From Rana temporaria (taxonomy: Eukaryota > Chordata > Amphibia > Anura > Ranidae): a stretch of 64,000 nucleotides of DNA. The stretch covers positions 396,319,338 to 396,383,337 of the forward strand of contig NC_053491.1 of the NCBI RefSeq assembly GCF_905171775.1, written 5' to 3'. Numbering within the stretch: the first letter of the stretch is position 1; every line of letters begins with the position of its first letter. This document shows, piece after piece, positions 1 to 11,018 of this stretch. The translations under genes were made by a program, and so were the position numbers. The notes below the pieces were generated by a model, which was not told the origin of the DNA, searched no databases, and was given only the letters and a program-made list of their open reading frames with translations.

Positions 1-522
1 GCCCGCTGGGTGGAGTTCGCATTGTTTTCCGCGTCGGGTATGCTAATTAGCTTTTTCCATTGATCGACGAACATACGCGCGGCCGTCGCATTCTCTTACT
101 TAGTCGCTAGTCGGCTTTTCCCAGCGTATAGTTAAAGCTGCTATTTTGTGGTGTATAGATAGACTAGCCATGTTAAAGTATGGCCGTCGTTCCCGCATCA
201 AATTTAATTTTTTTTTTTTTGCGTAAGTCGTCCGTGAATAGGAAAGGACGTAACTCATGTCGAAGTTCAAAAAATGACGTCGGTGCGACGTCATTTCGCG
301 CAAAGCACGGCGGGAAACTTCAAAACGGAGCATGCGCAGTTCATTCGGCGCGGGGACACGCCCCCAACCCGCCCAATTTCAAATACGCCGCCAGAAAAAC
401 ACTACGCCGCCGTAACTTACGGCGCGATTTCGCTGTGGATTCGAAATTCCGCCAGGTAAGATACGGCGGCGTAGCGTATCAATGATACACGGCGCAAGTG
501 CAAATGTTTGTGAATCTGGCCC
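1..522. mobile_element. MITE of the CAGATTCA/TGAATCTGGCCC family, truncated by window edge
   Basis: The sequence closely parallels the copy at 57167-57869 from its internal 'GCCCGCTGGGTGGAGTT' onward and ends with the family terminus TGAATCTGGCCC at 511-522. Four more copies lie at 11079-11759, 34337-35071, 57167-57869 and 59533-60272. The family is non-autonomous, about 700-750 bp, rich in CpG and 'TACG(A/C)CGGCG' motifs, and has short inverted ends. The short ORFs inside are not conserved between copies, so I call no protein. The left end lies outside the window. Confidence 0.8.
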
Positions 523-869
523 ATAGTACCTTACTATCCTCCCTCCACTGTGCGCTATGAGTGATGCTCTATAGAGATAGATGAGGGAGAGAATCATTGT
601 AGAAGACATTGCTATATTCATTGTAGAAGACATTGCTATATTCATTGTAGAAGACATTACTATGTTCATTGTAGACCCATAGTAGAAAACCTTACCTTAC
701 TATCCTCCCTCCACTGTGCGCTATGAGTGATGCTCTATAGAGATAGATGAGGGAGAGAATCATTGTAGAAGACATTGTTAGATTTGTAGTAGAAGACATT
801 ACTATGTTCATAGTAGAGAATACATTGCTATATTCATTGTAATTTCTAGACCCATAGTAGAAGACCTTA

Positions 870-1220
870 GGGTGCTTTCATACAGGCTTTTCTGTGTACA
901 GACTCCGCTTTGCTCAGCAGGGATTGATCCGCTGATGCGGAGATGGACCTGTCAGAGCCCTACTGTCCTCTATAGAAATCGGATGAAAACAGAACGCCTG
1001 TCCGTTCTCATCCTATGCGATCTGATCCCCCAGACGGATGGAAAATAGGGTTTCCTTCCATCTGGATTTCACGGACAGGATCAGATTGGATATCGGCGGA
1101 TTTCAGCAGACATGTCACCCCTGACATCCGCCACGCCATAGGGGTGAATGGAGCGTCCGATCAGGTCTGTCTGAAAAACTGACAGGCGGTCCTGATCGGA
1201 AAGCCCGTGTGAAAGGGGCC
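870..1220. mobile_element. MITE with TTA target duplication (PIF/Harbinger-like) inside the minisatellite
   Basis: This 351-bp insert interrupts the 24-bp array. It starts GGGTGCTTTCATAC, ends GTGTGAAAGGGGCC, and is flanked by TTA at 867-869 and 1221-1223. The interior is GC-richer and self-complementary in parts. Related sequence (CTTTGCTCAGCAGGG...) recurs near 6380-6560. A TTA/TAA duplication is what PIF/Harbinger transposases make; the assignment rests on that and on the shared GAAAGGGGCC end. Confidence 0.75.
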
Positions 1221-1666
1221 TTACTATGTTCATAGTAGAATACATTACTTTGTTCATAGTAGAAGACTTTGCTATGTTCATAATAGAAGACATTCTGCTC
1301 CCCTCCCTCCACAGTGCGTCATGAGTGATGCTGCATAGAAATAGATGAGGGAGAGGCTCATAGTAGAAGACATTTTCATTGTAAAATACATTGTTACATT
1401 CATTGTAGAAGACATTGCTAAATTCATAGTAGAAGACAGTGCTATACCCATAGTAGAAGACATTGCTATACCCATAGTAGAAGACATTGCTATACCCATA
1501 GTAGAAGACATGACTATGTTCATTGTAGAAGACATTGTTAAATTTATAGTAGAAGACATTACTATGTTCATAGTAGAGAAGACATTGCTATATTCATTGT
1601 AGAAGACATTGCTAGGTTAATTGTAGAAGACATTGCTAGTTTCCTACTAGAAGACATAACTACATT

Positions 1667-2011
1667 CAGGGCCGATCCTAGGGTCACAGGCGCCTGGGTG
1701 CAGAAATATTTCTGGCGCCCCCACATGGGCGTCATCATTTTACTAACGCCTCCCCATTACAAATGTTTCTATGGCAAGGACTCAACCACAGAGATGCTCC
1801 CCCACAAAGTCTTCATTAAGCTGGGATCCTTACATGATCTCTTAACAATAAACAAAATACAGGAAGAGAAGCAGAGTACTTTACTGGGACCTGGAGGGGG
1901 GCCTCTGTGATGGACACAGAGGGGGCTTCTGTTAGAGAGTCTGTTAGATGTTCTGCGCCCCCACCTCTGCAGGCACCTGGGTGCAATGCACCCTGCCTAG
2001 GATCGGCCCTG
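1667..2011. mobile_element. hAT-like non-autonomous element, 8-bp TSD ACTACATT
   Basis: This 345-bp insert in the minisatellite begins CAGGGCCGATCCTAGG, ends with the inverted match CCTAGGATCGGCCCTG, and is flanked by ACTACATT at 1659-1666 and 2012-2019. CAGGG ends with an 8-bp duplication are the hAT signature. A second copy, in reverse orientation, lies at 30994-32362. There is no transposase frame. Confidence 0.9.
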
Positions 2012-2789
2012 ACTACATTCATAGTAGAAGACATTGCTACATTCATAGTAGAAGAACTTGCTACATTCATAGTAGAACACATTGCTAGATTCTCAGTAGA
2101 AGACATTGCTAGATTCTCAGTAGAAGACATTGCTAGATTCACAGTAGGAGATAATGCTAGGTTCATAGTAGGAGATAATGCTAGATTCATAGTAGGAGAT
2201 AATGCTAGATTCATAGTAGGAGATAATGCTAGATTCATAGTAGGAGATAATGCTAGGTTCATAGTAGGAGATAATGCTAGGTTCATAGTAGGAGATAATG
2301 CTAGATTCATAGTAGGAGATAATGCTAGGTTCATAGTAGGAGATAATGCTAGGTTCATAGTAGGAGATAATGCTAGGTTCATAGTAGGAGATAATGCTAG
2401 ATTCATAGTAGGAGATAATGCTAGGTTCATAGTAGGAGATAATGCTAGGTTCATAGTAGGAGATAATGCTAGGTTCATAGTAGGAGATAATGCTAGGTTC
2501 ATAGTAGGAGATAATGCTAGATTCATAGTAGGAGATAATGCTAGATTCATAGTAGGAGATAATGCTAGATTCATAGTAGGAGATAATGCTAGATTCATAG
2601 TAGGAGATAATGCTAGATTCATAGTAGGAGATAATGCTAGGTTCATAGTAGAAGACATTGCTAGGTTCATAGTAGGAGATAATGCTGGTTTCATAGTAGG
2701 AGATAATGCTAGATTCATAGCAGAAGACATTGCTAGATTCATAGTAGGAGATAATGCTAGATTCATAGTAGGAGATAATGCTAGATATA

Positions 2790-3280
2790 GGCCCCATACA
2801 CACCATAGAATCTATCCGCAGATAAATCCCATCAAATGGGTTTCTGCGGATAGATCCTATGGTGTGTACACTCCGTCGGATATCTATCCGCAGATAAATC
2901 TCCCCTGGGATGGATTTCCAGCAGATGGATATTTGCTGACATGCTCAACAAATCCGTCTGCTGGAATCCATTCCAACGGATGGATCCGCTCGTCTGTACA
3001 GACTTACCGGATCCATCCGTCCAAAGGGATTCCCCGCACGCGTCGTAATGATTTGACGCATGCGTGGAATTCCTTATATGACAGCGTCGCGCCCGTCGCC
3101 GCGTCATAATAGCGGCGACGGCGCGACACGTCATCGGCAGAGGATTTCAGCGGGGATTTCAATGCGATGGTGTGTACACGCCATCGCATAGAAATCTTCT
3201 GAAATCCTCGAGAGGATTTATCCGCGGATACGGTCCGCTGGACCGTATCTGCGGATAAATCCTCTCGTGTGTATGGGGCC
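2790..3280. mobile_element. Fold-back MITE, GGCCCC(A/G)TACACAC termini
   Basis: A 491-bp element starts GGCCCCATACACACC and ends GTGTGTATGGGGCC. Its interior contains successive hairpins ('ATCCGCGGATACGGTCC' and 'GCGACGG...' palindromes). It is nearly identical over most of its length to 14622-15101. It is the third insertion in the 24-bp array. The flanks do not show a clean duplication (ATA on the left, TCA on the right). Confidence 0.85.
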
Positions 3281-3810
3281 TCATAGTAGGAGATAATGCT
3301 AGATTCATAGTAGGAGATAATGCTAGATTCATAGTAGGAGATAATGCTAGATTCATAGTAGGAGATAATGCTAGATTTATAGTAGGAGATAATGCTAGAT
3401 TCATAGTAGGAGATAATGCTAGATTCATAGTAGGAGATAATGCTAGATTTATAGTAGGAGATAATGCTAGATTCATAGTAGGAGATAATGCTAGGTTCAT
3501 AGTAGGAGATAATGCTAGATTCATAGTAGGAGATAATGCTAGATTCATAGTAGGAGATAATGCTAGATTTATAGTAGGAGATAATGCTAGATTCATAGTA
3601 GGAGATAATGCTAGATTCATAGTAGGAGATAATGCTAGATTTATAGTAGGAGATAATGCTAGATTCATAGTAGGAGATAATGCTAGGTTCATAGTAGGAG
3701 ATAATGCTAGATTCATAGTAGGAGATAATGCTAGATTCATAGTAGGAGATAATGCTAGGTTCATAGCAGAAGACATTGCTAGATTTATTGTAGAATACAT
3801 TACTATGGTG

Positions 3811-4020
3811 TACGTTTATCAAACAATTCATCTCATTTCAGTTCTCAGCAGTTTTCCTCTGGCACCCTGTTTATGAAGCGGAGAACATTTGTTCTCAGAA
3901 GGAGATGAGAAGTTTTTCCTCTGAGAACACCTGAGATCTGAGTAGAAGGGGGAGGGGCTGCCTGTGATCTCCTGAGAAACTTGTGTGATTACAGAGCAGC
4001 TGAGTTAAAAGTGAAACCAA
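3811..4020. other. Unassigned AT-rich spacer
   Basis: The stretch holds GA-rich imperfect repeats (TTCTCAG...CTGAGAAC near 3840-3990) that could pair as weak hairpins. I see no coding frame or recognisable element termini. Confidence 0.4.
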
Positions 4021-4660
4021 AGTTACATGAAAATAATAAGCGCTTTTTTAACTCCGTTTTTTTCTACACACATTTTGGCACATTCTTTAAATGTGTGTTT
4101 TGGCCCTTTTTATTTGCTAATTTTGTCATTATTTATGCATATTTTGGCGTATTTTTTAAACATGCCGTATTTTTTAACACATATCTGGCCGTAGTTTTTT
4201 TTATTGTGCATTTTGGCACTTTTTTTTAAACACACATTTTGGCCCTTTAGCACACATTTTGGCACAGGTTATTTTAAGATGCATTTTGGTGTGGTTTGTA
4301 ATGCACACTTTGGCGCTTCTTTTAGCATATAGTTTGACACCTTTTTAATGTGCATTTTGATTTGCTTTTTATGCGTATTTTGGCAAACCACACATTTGCT
4401 AGCCACTTTTGGGATGCCATTAACAATTAATGACACCGCAAGCATATCATGCATTTTGCATGTGTTTCTGGAACGCACTCCAAAACGCAGGTAAAGAAAT
4501 GAGCCAAAATACATGTTTAAAAAAGCACCAAAATGTACATAAAAATTTGCTAAAATGCATTTAAAAAAACAAGCCAAACTGTTTGTTGAAAAAAGCAGCA
4601 AAAGGTGTATCAAAAACAGTACCAAAATGCACATGAAAAAGGCCCAAAAAAACATTTTTT
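4021..4660. repeat. Degenerate CATTTTGGC repeats in inverted halves
   Basis: About 4060-4380 is a run of imperfect units around TTTTAAA...CACATTTTGGC. About 4490-4650 carries the complement (GCCAAAATGCAT.. with poly-A). The whole is therefore an imperfect palindrome centred near 4430. Short ORFs rich in Phe or Lys arise from the T and A runs and are not genes. Confidence 0.6.
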
Positions 4661-4870
4661 TTCATGCCCAAACAAAATTGGCGTCCTTTTTTCCCCACAA
4701 ATAGAGCTTTCTTTTGGTGGTATTTGATTGCCTGTGCGGTTTTTATTTTTTGGGCTTTAAACAAAAAAAGAGTGTCCATTTTGAAAAAAACACAATATTT
4801 TTTACTTTTTGCTATTATAAATATCCCATTTAAAAAAAAAAAAATTCCCTTTATCCGAGCACGCAACCTG
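4661..4870 (+). mobile_element. Core fragment of the TTAA-flanked CCACTTAA family
   Basis: It carries the family core 'CACAAATAGAGCTTTCTTTT', then GGTGGTATTTGATTGCC and the AACAAAAAAAGAG stretch. The CCACTTAA termini are absent on both sides, so it is an old fragment. Confidence 0.65.
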
Positions 4871-4965
4871 GCAGGCCGCAGTAAAAGAGGGGGGGACGAA
4901 CGGTACCAGGCCACATGCTCTCAACATGGGGAGGATGCTTTGGGGGTCTGTGACCCCTCAAAGCA

Positions 4966-5672
4966 CCAAATAGTTGTGCCAAGCTTGTAGCATCATACTC
5001 AAAAAAGACTTGAAGCAAGTATTGAACAAAAGCTGTAAATACTTAGGCCCCTTTCAGACTGGGGCGGGAGCTGCGGTGGCGGTATAACGCCGCTAAAAAT
5101 AGTGGCGCTATACCGCCGGAATTGCCGCGGGTATCAGCCGCTAGCGGTGCGGTATTAACCCCCGCTAGCGGCCGATAAAGAGTTAATATCGCCCGCAATG
5201 CGCCTCTATAGAGGCGCATTGCGGGCGGTATTGCCGCGGTTCCCATTGTTTTCAATGGGAAGGAGCGGTGAAGGAGCGGTATACATGCCGCTCCTCTCAC
5301 CGCTCCAAAGATGCTGCTGACAGGAGATTTTTTTGTCTCCCGCCAGCGCATCGCCTCAGTGTGAAAGCCCTTCGGCTTTCACATTGAGGTAGCTGGGCAG
5401 GAGTTTTTCAGGCGGGATAGCAGCGCTATTTTTAGCGCTTTACCGCCTGAAAAACTCCTCAATGTGAAAGGGGCCTTAAGAACATATGATTTTTTTTCGT
5501 TTTTATAATTTTGCAAAGATTTCAAACAAACTTCTTTCACATTGTCATTATGGGGTATTATTTGTAGAATTTCGAGGAAAATAATGCATTTAATCAATTT
5601 TGAAATAAGGCTGTAACATAATAAAATGTGGAAAAAATTGAAGAGCTGTGAATACTTTCCCGATGCACTGTA
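4966..5672 (+). mobile_element. Tc1/mariner right-end relic, split by a MITE
   Basis: 4966-5043 still reads as the very end of a Tc1-like transposase (residues CAKLVASYSKKT by translation). 5476-5672 is the 3' non-coding region and terminal repeat, ending AATACTTTCCCGATGCACTG. I recognise this arrangement from Tc1 elements of fish and frogs, where '...CTGTGAATACTTA' runs straight into the AACATATGATTT-type segment. Here a 430-bp MITE sits between the two at 5046-5475. The left and central parts of the element are missing. Confidence 0.6.
5046..5475. mobile_element. MITE, GGCCCCTTTCA termini, TTA duplication (PIF/Harbinger-like)
   Basis: A 430-bp element starts GGCCCCTTTCAGACTGGGGC, ends AATGTGAAAGGGGCC, and has TTA at 5043-5045 and 5476-5478. 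The interior has GC-rich hairpins (CCGCTAGCGG, CGCAATGCGCC/GGCGCATTGCG). Relatives are at 12192-12577 and about 31558-31912. It interrupts a Tc1 relic whose two halves are otherwise continuous. Confidence 0.85.
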
Positions 5673-6215
5673 ACTGCAGGAAAGAGCCAGCTGAGCAGGT
5701 CAATTCCAAGAAACATTATCTGTTTTAAATCAACGCTGTGTTTGCTACTTTTTTCAAACTGTGGTTCCTGTTTCTTAGAACTATTTCAGCCACATTGGTA
5801 CTTTCTCTCTCTGCTGTTCTTATTTTGTTCTGTAGAATTATAGAAATCTTTCAGTGATTATGGTTTACTTTATGCTTTCATTCATTTTCCAGTTATTTTA
5901 TATTCTCCGTGTTGCAGTGAAACATAAGCACTATATTGTTTTCAGTGCCATAAATTTGCTCACTGGGTGGCCCTGTCGCTGCCTCCCTCCCAACATTCCT
6001 CAATTAAAAAGTTGAGGAAGTCAGGTGATAAATTGTCAGCCGAAAAGTGGCTGCATCCAACAAGATGCAGCAGCTGTTTGGGTATTTTGGCAGCTGGTGG
6101 TGCCTGTTGTAAAAATACTATTAGAGTATGGCCAACTTTAATCATAGAGGGAAATAGAAGAGGATTTCAGGCTCATAAAGATAATACCAGGGGCATTGTG
6201 GTGTTTTCTTCCTCT
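5673..6215. other. Unassigned sequence
   Basis: AT-rich, with no recognisable termini, tandem repeat or convincing coding frame. The ORF at 5967-6305 has no family features that I recognise. Confidence 0.3.
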
Positions 6216-6850
6216 GTCTGCAGAATCGGAGGAATGCGGAGGCGGGCGAGATCGGGTGTCGGCGGATGTTCATCCGCTGACACCCGCAATCTCATAGTAT
6301 CCTAATGTATGTCCCTTTTTCATCCGCACACGGATGGATGAAAAAGCGGACATACGGTCTGCAAGTGTGAAAGGGGCCTTAGGCTTTGCTCAGCAGGGGA
6401 TTGCTCCTCTGATCCATGATGAACATGCAGGTGACAGGTCTGTGCAGAGACGGACCTGTCCTCTATGGGGAGATCGGATGAAAACAGACCGCTTGTCCAT
6501 TTTCATCTGATCCCATCTGCCAGATGCATGGATTCCGATGGGGGTTTTATTAGAAGCATGCGATTAGAGCCTGAGGCTCTTATTGGCTTCAGAACAGGTT
6601 GGGCTCGGGGCACAGAGCCCACCCATTTGTGTGACAATAGCGAATTAATATTGACTATTGTCTTCCTAATTCTCCCCCCAGCCAATCAGGAAGCAGGTCC
6701 TGAGACCCGTCAGCTGATTGGCCGAGAGGAGAAGTGATCCTATTGGAGAAGGAGAGAGGAGATGCAGGGAAAGCCGAGAAGCAGGAAACGCAGGATGATG
6801 CCACCACCCGGAGGAAGCGCTTCCCCCGACATAAATGGATTAAGTGCAGG
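6216..6850. mobile_element. Mosaic of MITE fragments
   Basis: GTGTGAAAGGGGCC followed by TTA at about 6366-6381 is the right terminus of the TTA-flanked family. 6382-6540 resembles the interior of 870-1220 (CTTTGCTCAGCAGGGG.., GATCGGATGAAAACAGA). 6560-6735 resembles 18950-19130 inside a hAT-like element (GATTAGAGCCT...AATTGGCTTC). The boundaries are blurred and I see no coding potential. Confidence 0.55.
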
Positions 6851-7049
6851 GCTGGTTTATAACCTGTACATTTTAATGTCACATTTAATTCAAACAGCTG
6901 ATGGCCCTTTCACATTGGTGTTCCATTCATTAGTTTTTCATCTGTCAATTTTTGGATGAAAAATGGACAGCAATTTATTCCTATGGCTTTCAGATATGAA
7001 GGGATGATCATCCATTTACATTTCCCTACAATCACACCCGTTCAGATCC

Positions 7050-8060
7050 ATTTTGTTAGCCACTTCACCTTCCGGAAGATGTCACCCTCTCCATGACCAG
7101 GCCATTTCTTACTATTTAGCACTGCGCTACTTAATGGTAATTGTGCGGTCACACAACACTGAACACAAATTATCTTTATATCATTGTTTTCACACAAATA
7201 GAGCTTTCTTTTGGTGGTTTTTGATCACCACTGTATTTTTGAATTTTTGTGCTATAAAATGAAAAAAGACTGTACATTTGAAAAAACAAAACAATATTTT
7301 ATACTTTGTTATCAAACATATCCAATAAAAATGTTTAAAAAAAAAATCACGATTCTTCATGAATTTAAGCTAAAATGTTATCTGCTACATGTCTTTGGTA
7401 AAGAAAATTGTTTAAAAAGCATATATCGATTAGTTTGTGTAAAAGTTTAGCATCTACAAAGTATGGTATAAATACTGAAATTTTTATTGATTTATTTTTT
7501 ATACTAGCAATGGTGATGATGAGCGACTTATAGTGGGATTGTGATAGTGTGACGGTCAATCTGACACTAACTGGCGTGGGGGAAACTAACTAACATTAGT
7601 TAGACATCATCAGGGACATTAATACAGTGATCAGTACTAATTAAATACACTGTCACTGTACTAATGATACTGGCTGAGAAGGGGTTAACATTTAGGGGCA
7701 ATCAAGGGGTTAGCTGTGTGCCTAACAATGTTTACTGTGTGCTGTTTTAACTAAGCAATGTGCTGCTTAGCAGGAAAAAAAAAAGCACATCGCCGCTCAC
7801 TGAAGAGAGCCCTGTGTTGTTTACCAACACATAGCTCTCTTCTGTCATTCGCTCAGCCGATCAGTGGGTCCTGCCCATAAATCATTGGCCAGGACCCGCT
7901 AATTGGCTTGTACTGCAGTGAATGACGGCACACCCAGAGCGACGCACGCGCCTGCCCTCTACCCAGAACTGCAAAATCACATACATGTACATGATCCACG
8001 CTGCACGGTCACCCCGTATAAGTGCAGTGGGTGGTCCTGATTTGAGTTAAACGGAACAAA
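7050..8060 (+). mobile_element. Degenerate copy of the CCACTTAA family
   Basis: It starts GCCACTTCACCTTCCGG and keeps the core at 7190-7260 (CACAAATAGAGCTTTCTTTT then GGTGGTTTTTGATCACC). It then has the poly-A tracts and the GACACTGACTG..GGGGTTAAC.. tail. It is more diverged than the copies at 19628, 22399 and 29202, and its right terminus is not clear. Confidence 0.6.
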
Positions 8061-8476
8061 GCTGCATTCTTAGGGGGATCTGAACGGATGTAAGTGGGGG
8101 CAATTTGTTTACGCTCGTTCCGTTAATGTCCATTTTTGGGCAAGAAATAGATTTTTGGGGTTTTTGTTCCCTATGATAAGTTTTTCAACAACTAAAAAAA
8201 AGGATGCAAAAACAGATCGAAACGGATGTAATCTGAACCACACTCAACCGAAGACGGATGTGCATATTCATGTTACCTCAATCAGTATTCATCGTTTTTT
8301 CTTAGCAGCATACATGACGGAACTGATGACATCTGTGTGAAAGGATTGTACTTGATATGTTCACAACATGTGAACGTGTCAAATGACATTCTTTAAAATA
8401 TTTATTTATTTAGGTTAGATTTTTTAAAACTTGCGCTGTTGGTGGCTTTAACGATTCCAAAATTGAACGAATGTTC
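8061..8476. other. Unassigned sequence
   Basis: It contains GGATCTGAACGGATG and ACGGAACTGATGACATCTGTG fragments that look like remains of a 'GTGTGAAAGG' fold-back MITE. I see no gene. Confidence 0.3.
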
Positions 8477-8986
8477 TTAAAGGGGAGTTCCAGCCAATTT
8501 GTATGTTTATTAAAAGTCAGCAGCTACAAAAAGTGTAGCTGCTGGCTTTTAATAAACAGACACTTACCTGCTCCAGCGACGCGACGGCCGGGGCTCCGCT
8601 CCTCTCCCCCCCTCCCCCGCCGGCGTCTTCATTCTCAGTGTGGGCACCCGGCCATGACAGCTTTCGGCTTCACGGCCGGGCACCCACTGCGCATGCGCGA
8701 GCGGCACTGCGCATGCGCGAGCGGCACGGCCCGGCGCTGCGCCGTGTAATTGGCCAGGAGATCGCCTAGGACCTGTGACGTGTACTAGGCGATCGCCTAC
8801 AGCAGCCCCTTCCTGTAGGCGATTAAGCTTAGTCGCCTACAGGAAGGAGGAAGTGGGACAGGAAGTCCCACTCTTGCTGAAGCCCCCACTCCCCCCCCAA
8901 AAAAATTACATGCCAAATGTGGCATGTAAGGGGGAGAGGAGTGGGTTAAGAGGAAGTTCCAAATTTGGGTGGAACTCCTCTTTAAA
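8477..8986. mobile_element. MITE of the GAGTTCCA/TGGAACTC family
   Basis: It begins TTAAAGGGGAGTTCCAGCC and ends GGGTGGAACTCCTCTTTAAA. Inside are a hairpin made by AGTCAGCAGCTAC and GTAGCTGCTGGCTTT and a GC-rich centre with repeated 'ACTGCGCATGCGCGAGCGGC'. Relatives occur at 16842-17822 and 27335-27767 (ends truncated); 32779-33268 shares the hairpin. Confidence 0.75.
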
Positions 8987-9387
8987 ACTAAAAAAAGAAA
9001 TTCTCCTAGTGTATAGATATTTATCCACACCTCTCCCCCTAGCTATGTCTAGTGTCTTCTCCTGAAAAGGATTGTCCTGACTATGACAGAGGAGACCCGA
9101 GGCTCCAGAATTTTCTTGCACTTGTTTAACAAGTTCCCAATTACATATGTCATTGTCAACTGCTGCCATCTCATTAGTTACATGCTAAATACTTAGGTCT
9201 TATCTGATAATGAAGATGAAAGACAAGACTGGCTGGTGCGCTCATTTACAGACAAGATAAGTGTAACAGTTTTATCAATGTTTTTCTGGTGTTGCTTCAA
9301 CATGTAAATTGTGCATCTACACCCAGTGCCAGCCTTATCGTGGGTTGAAAATCAATAGCAAGTGGTCTGAAATAGAAGACCTCATAG
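8987..9387. other. Unassigned sequence
   Basis: No repeat termini that I can identify and no convincing exon. Confidence 0.25.
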
Positions 9388-9765
9388 GCATAGCTCCCAA
9401 CTGTACCTGATTTTAAGGGACAGTCCCTGATTTGGAGCCCTCATTCCTCCTCATTTCTCCTTCATTTTAGTCTGATCTATAAAGTTAAATATAAAATGCA
9501 CTTTTTATCTATCAACAAGTGTTTTCCAGCCCTAAACCTTTCATCTGCTTTCTAAATAGCTGCATTATTCATTTCTAAAAGCCAATATATAGGAATATTA
9601 GTGGTAAAAAAAAAATCACATGGGTTTAACCAATCTTGTTTTTTGTACAATTCTCCTTTAAGGGGGTGTGGCAAGGGGTGTGTCCTATGCCTGCATACTT
9701 TTGCTGATAGGTGTCCCTCATTCCCATCTCAAAAAGTTGGGAGGTATGCTCACAGGGACAGCATT
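9388..9765 (+). repeat. Left arm of a 2.7-kb inverted repeat pair
   Basis: The arm runs from TCCCAACTGTACCTGATTTT to AAAAAGTTGGGAGGTATG. It includes GGGACAGTCCCTGATTTGG, ATTCTCCTTTAAGG and ATAGGTGTCCCTCATTCCC. The same sequence in reverse complement forms 11019-12060. This arm is uninterrupted, so it serves as an empty-site reference for the MITE in the other arm. Confidence 0.75.
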
Positions 9766-9771
9766 AAACGA

Positions 9772-10995
9772 TTAAAGGGGTTGTAAAGGTAAATGTTGTT
9801 TCACCTTAATGCATCCTACACTCTTACACTCGGGGGGCGAGTGATACAGTTGGCGGCTACGGCCGCCGCTGTATCACGGGAGCGTGCTCGCAAGAGCTTT
9901 CCACCACTGCGAGGGAGCTTGCATGAAGGTAGAAAGCTCTTGCGAGGAGGAGCCGAGACAGCCGCCGAGGGACCCCAGAAGACCGGGTTCAGGGACACCC
10001 AGGGCTGTCTTTTCCATTGGGCACGCTGGGCAGTTGCCCGGGGGCCCCACTTGCCTGGGGGGCCCCATCGGCTGCCCAGTGACCCCAGTAAAAAATGGTG
10101 GAGAGCGGAAGGTCAGAACTGTATCGTGTCTACAGTCTCTGAGGAAGAATCTGGAGAGGAGTCAGGAGTGGGAGCGCCGCCAGGATGGGGGTCACGGGAG
10201 AAGTCAGACATGAGGAGACTGTAGGATAAAATCAGAGCAGCCAAGCTGGAGCCATCTGACTGAGCCTTGCACGGTGCACCTGAGAGGAGGTCAGTGATGT
10301 AAGGAGGGAGTGAATACAAAAATAGTGACCCCCCCTTACCTTAGTGTATTTACTCTACGGAAGGTGGTCTCTGGTCACCAGAGTGCCCCCCACATCAGAG
10401 TTCCTGGTGTTCCCCTTTAAATCAGAGTCTGCAGGATTCCTCCTTACAATGCAAGGGGGAACTTAGTCTGAGGACCCTGATGTAAGTGGGAACTCTGATA
10501 TAATGTGGTCTCTTGTCACCAGAGCCCCCCTCCACATCAGAGTTCCCCCTTAGATCCTGATCTGCAGCGTTCCCCTTTACATAAGAGTTCCCTTTCACTG
10601 TAAGGGGGAATCCTGCAGACTCTGATGTAAGAGGAAACTCTGTACTGGCTGGGTTATAGTAACCTGACCTTCATGCTAATAGCACTAGCTATATGTTTAT
10701 AGTTTAAAAACTGACATTTGCATTGTTTGGCACTGAAAACTGTAATTTTAGGTACTTTTTTGCAGTGCCAGTAAAAAAATGTGGTTCTGACAGTAAATTT
10801 CAGGATTTTTGTCAGTAAATCCTCATACTTAATTGTGTAGACAGGGCCCCAGTGTACTCTATTGCCCGGGGGCCTATAATGCTCCTAAGATGACACTGGG
10901 GACACCCTGTGCAAAACGAGCTGCACAGTGGAGGTAAGTATAAAATGTTTGTTATTTTAATAAAACAACAAATTTGACTTTAGTGTTCCTTTAAA
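9772..10995. mobile_element. MITE with GGGGTTGTAAAGG start, carrying a nested hAT element
   Basis: It starts TTAAAGGGGTTGTAAAGGT. The part after the nested hAT reads GTGCAAAACGAGCTGCACAG and GAGGTAAGTATAAAATG, and it ends TAGTGTTCCTTTAAAG. Relatives with the same internal order are at 13895-14253 and 30033-30508. There is no coding capacity. Confidence 0.65.
10000..10898. mobile_element. hAT-like element, 8-bp TSD GGGACACC, nested in a MITE
   Basis: A 899-bp insert starts CAGGGCTGTCTTTTCC and ends AAGATGACACTG. GGGACACC is found at 9992-9999 and 10899-10906. The ends are imperfect inverted matches of the CAGGG...CTG type. The interior has direct GAACTCTGAT/ATCAGAGTTCC repeats at 10390-10650 that can pair with each other. 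No transposase is present. Confidence 0.8.
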
Positions 10996-11018
10996 GCAAC
11001 TTCTGGTCTTTCCCCTAC

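Larger units (their letters stand above)
523..3810. repeat. 24-bp minisatellite array, interrupted by three transposons
   Basis: The unit is close to ATTCATAGTAGGAGATAATGCTAG (24 bp) in the centre and drifts to a GTAGAAGACATTGCTA form on the left. Blocks are 523-869, 1221-1666, 2012-2789 and 3281-3810; the tidiest runs (about 2119-2789 and 3281-3770) hold roughly 27 and 21 units. A longer module ending GATGAGGGAGAG recurs at about 528-590, 692-754 and 1291-1358. Because 24 is a multiple of 3, reading frames stay open on both strands and give 8-residue repeats. These are a by-product and are not called as genes. There are no spacers between units, so this is not a CRISPR array. Confidence 0.95.

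Noticed and set aside
2790..3280. Clean target duplication for this fold-back element
   Set aside because: The left flank (ATA) and right flank (TCA) do not match, and the sister copy at 14622 also has unequal flanks (TTA/ATA).
523..3810. Possible CRISPR-like array
   Set aside because: The 24-bp units are contiguous with no unique spacers, the genome is eukaryotic, and no cas genes are present.
1816..3831. Long frames of 200-400 codons on both strands
   Set aside because: They are translations of the 24-bp minisatellite (8-residue repeats) and run through inserted transposons; no start context, splice or domain evidence.
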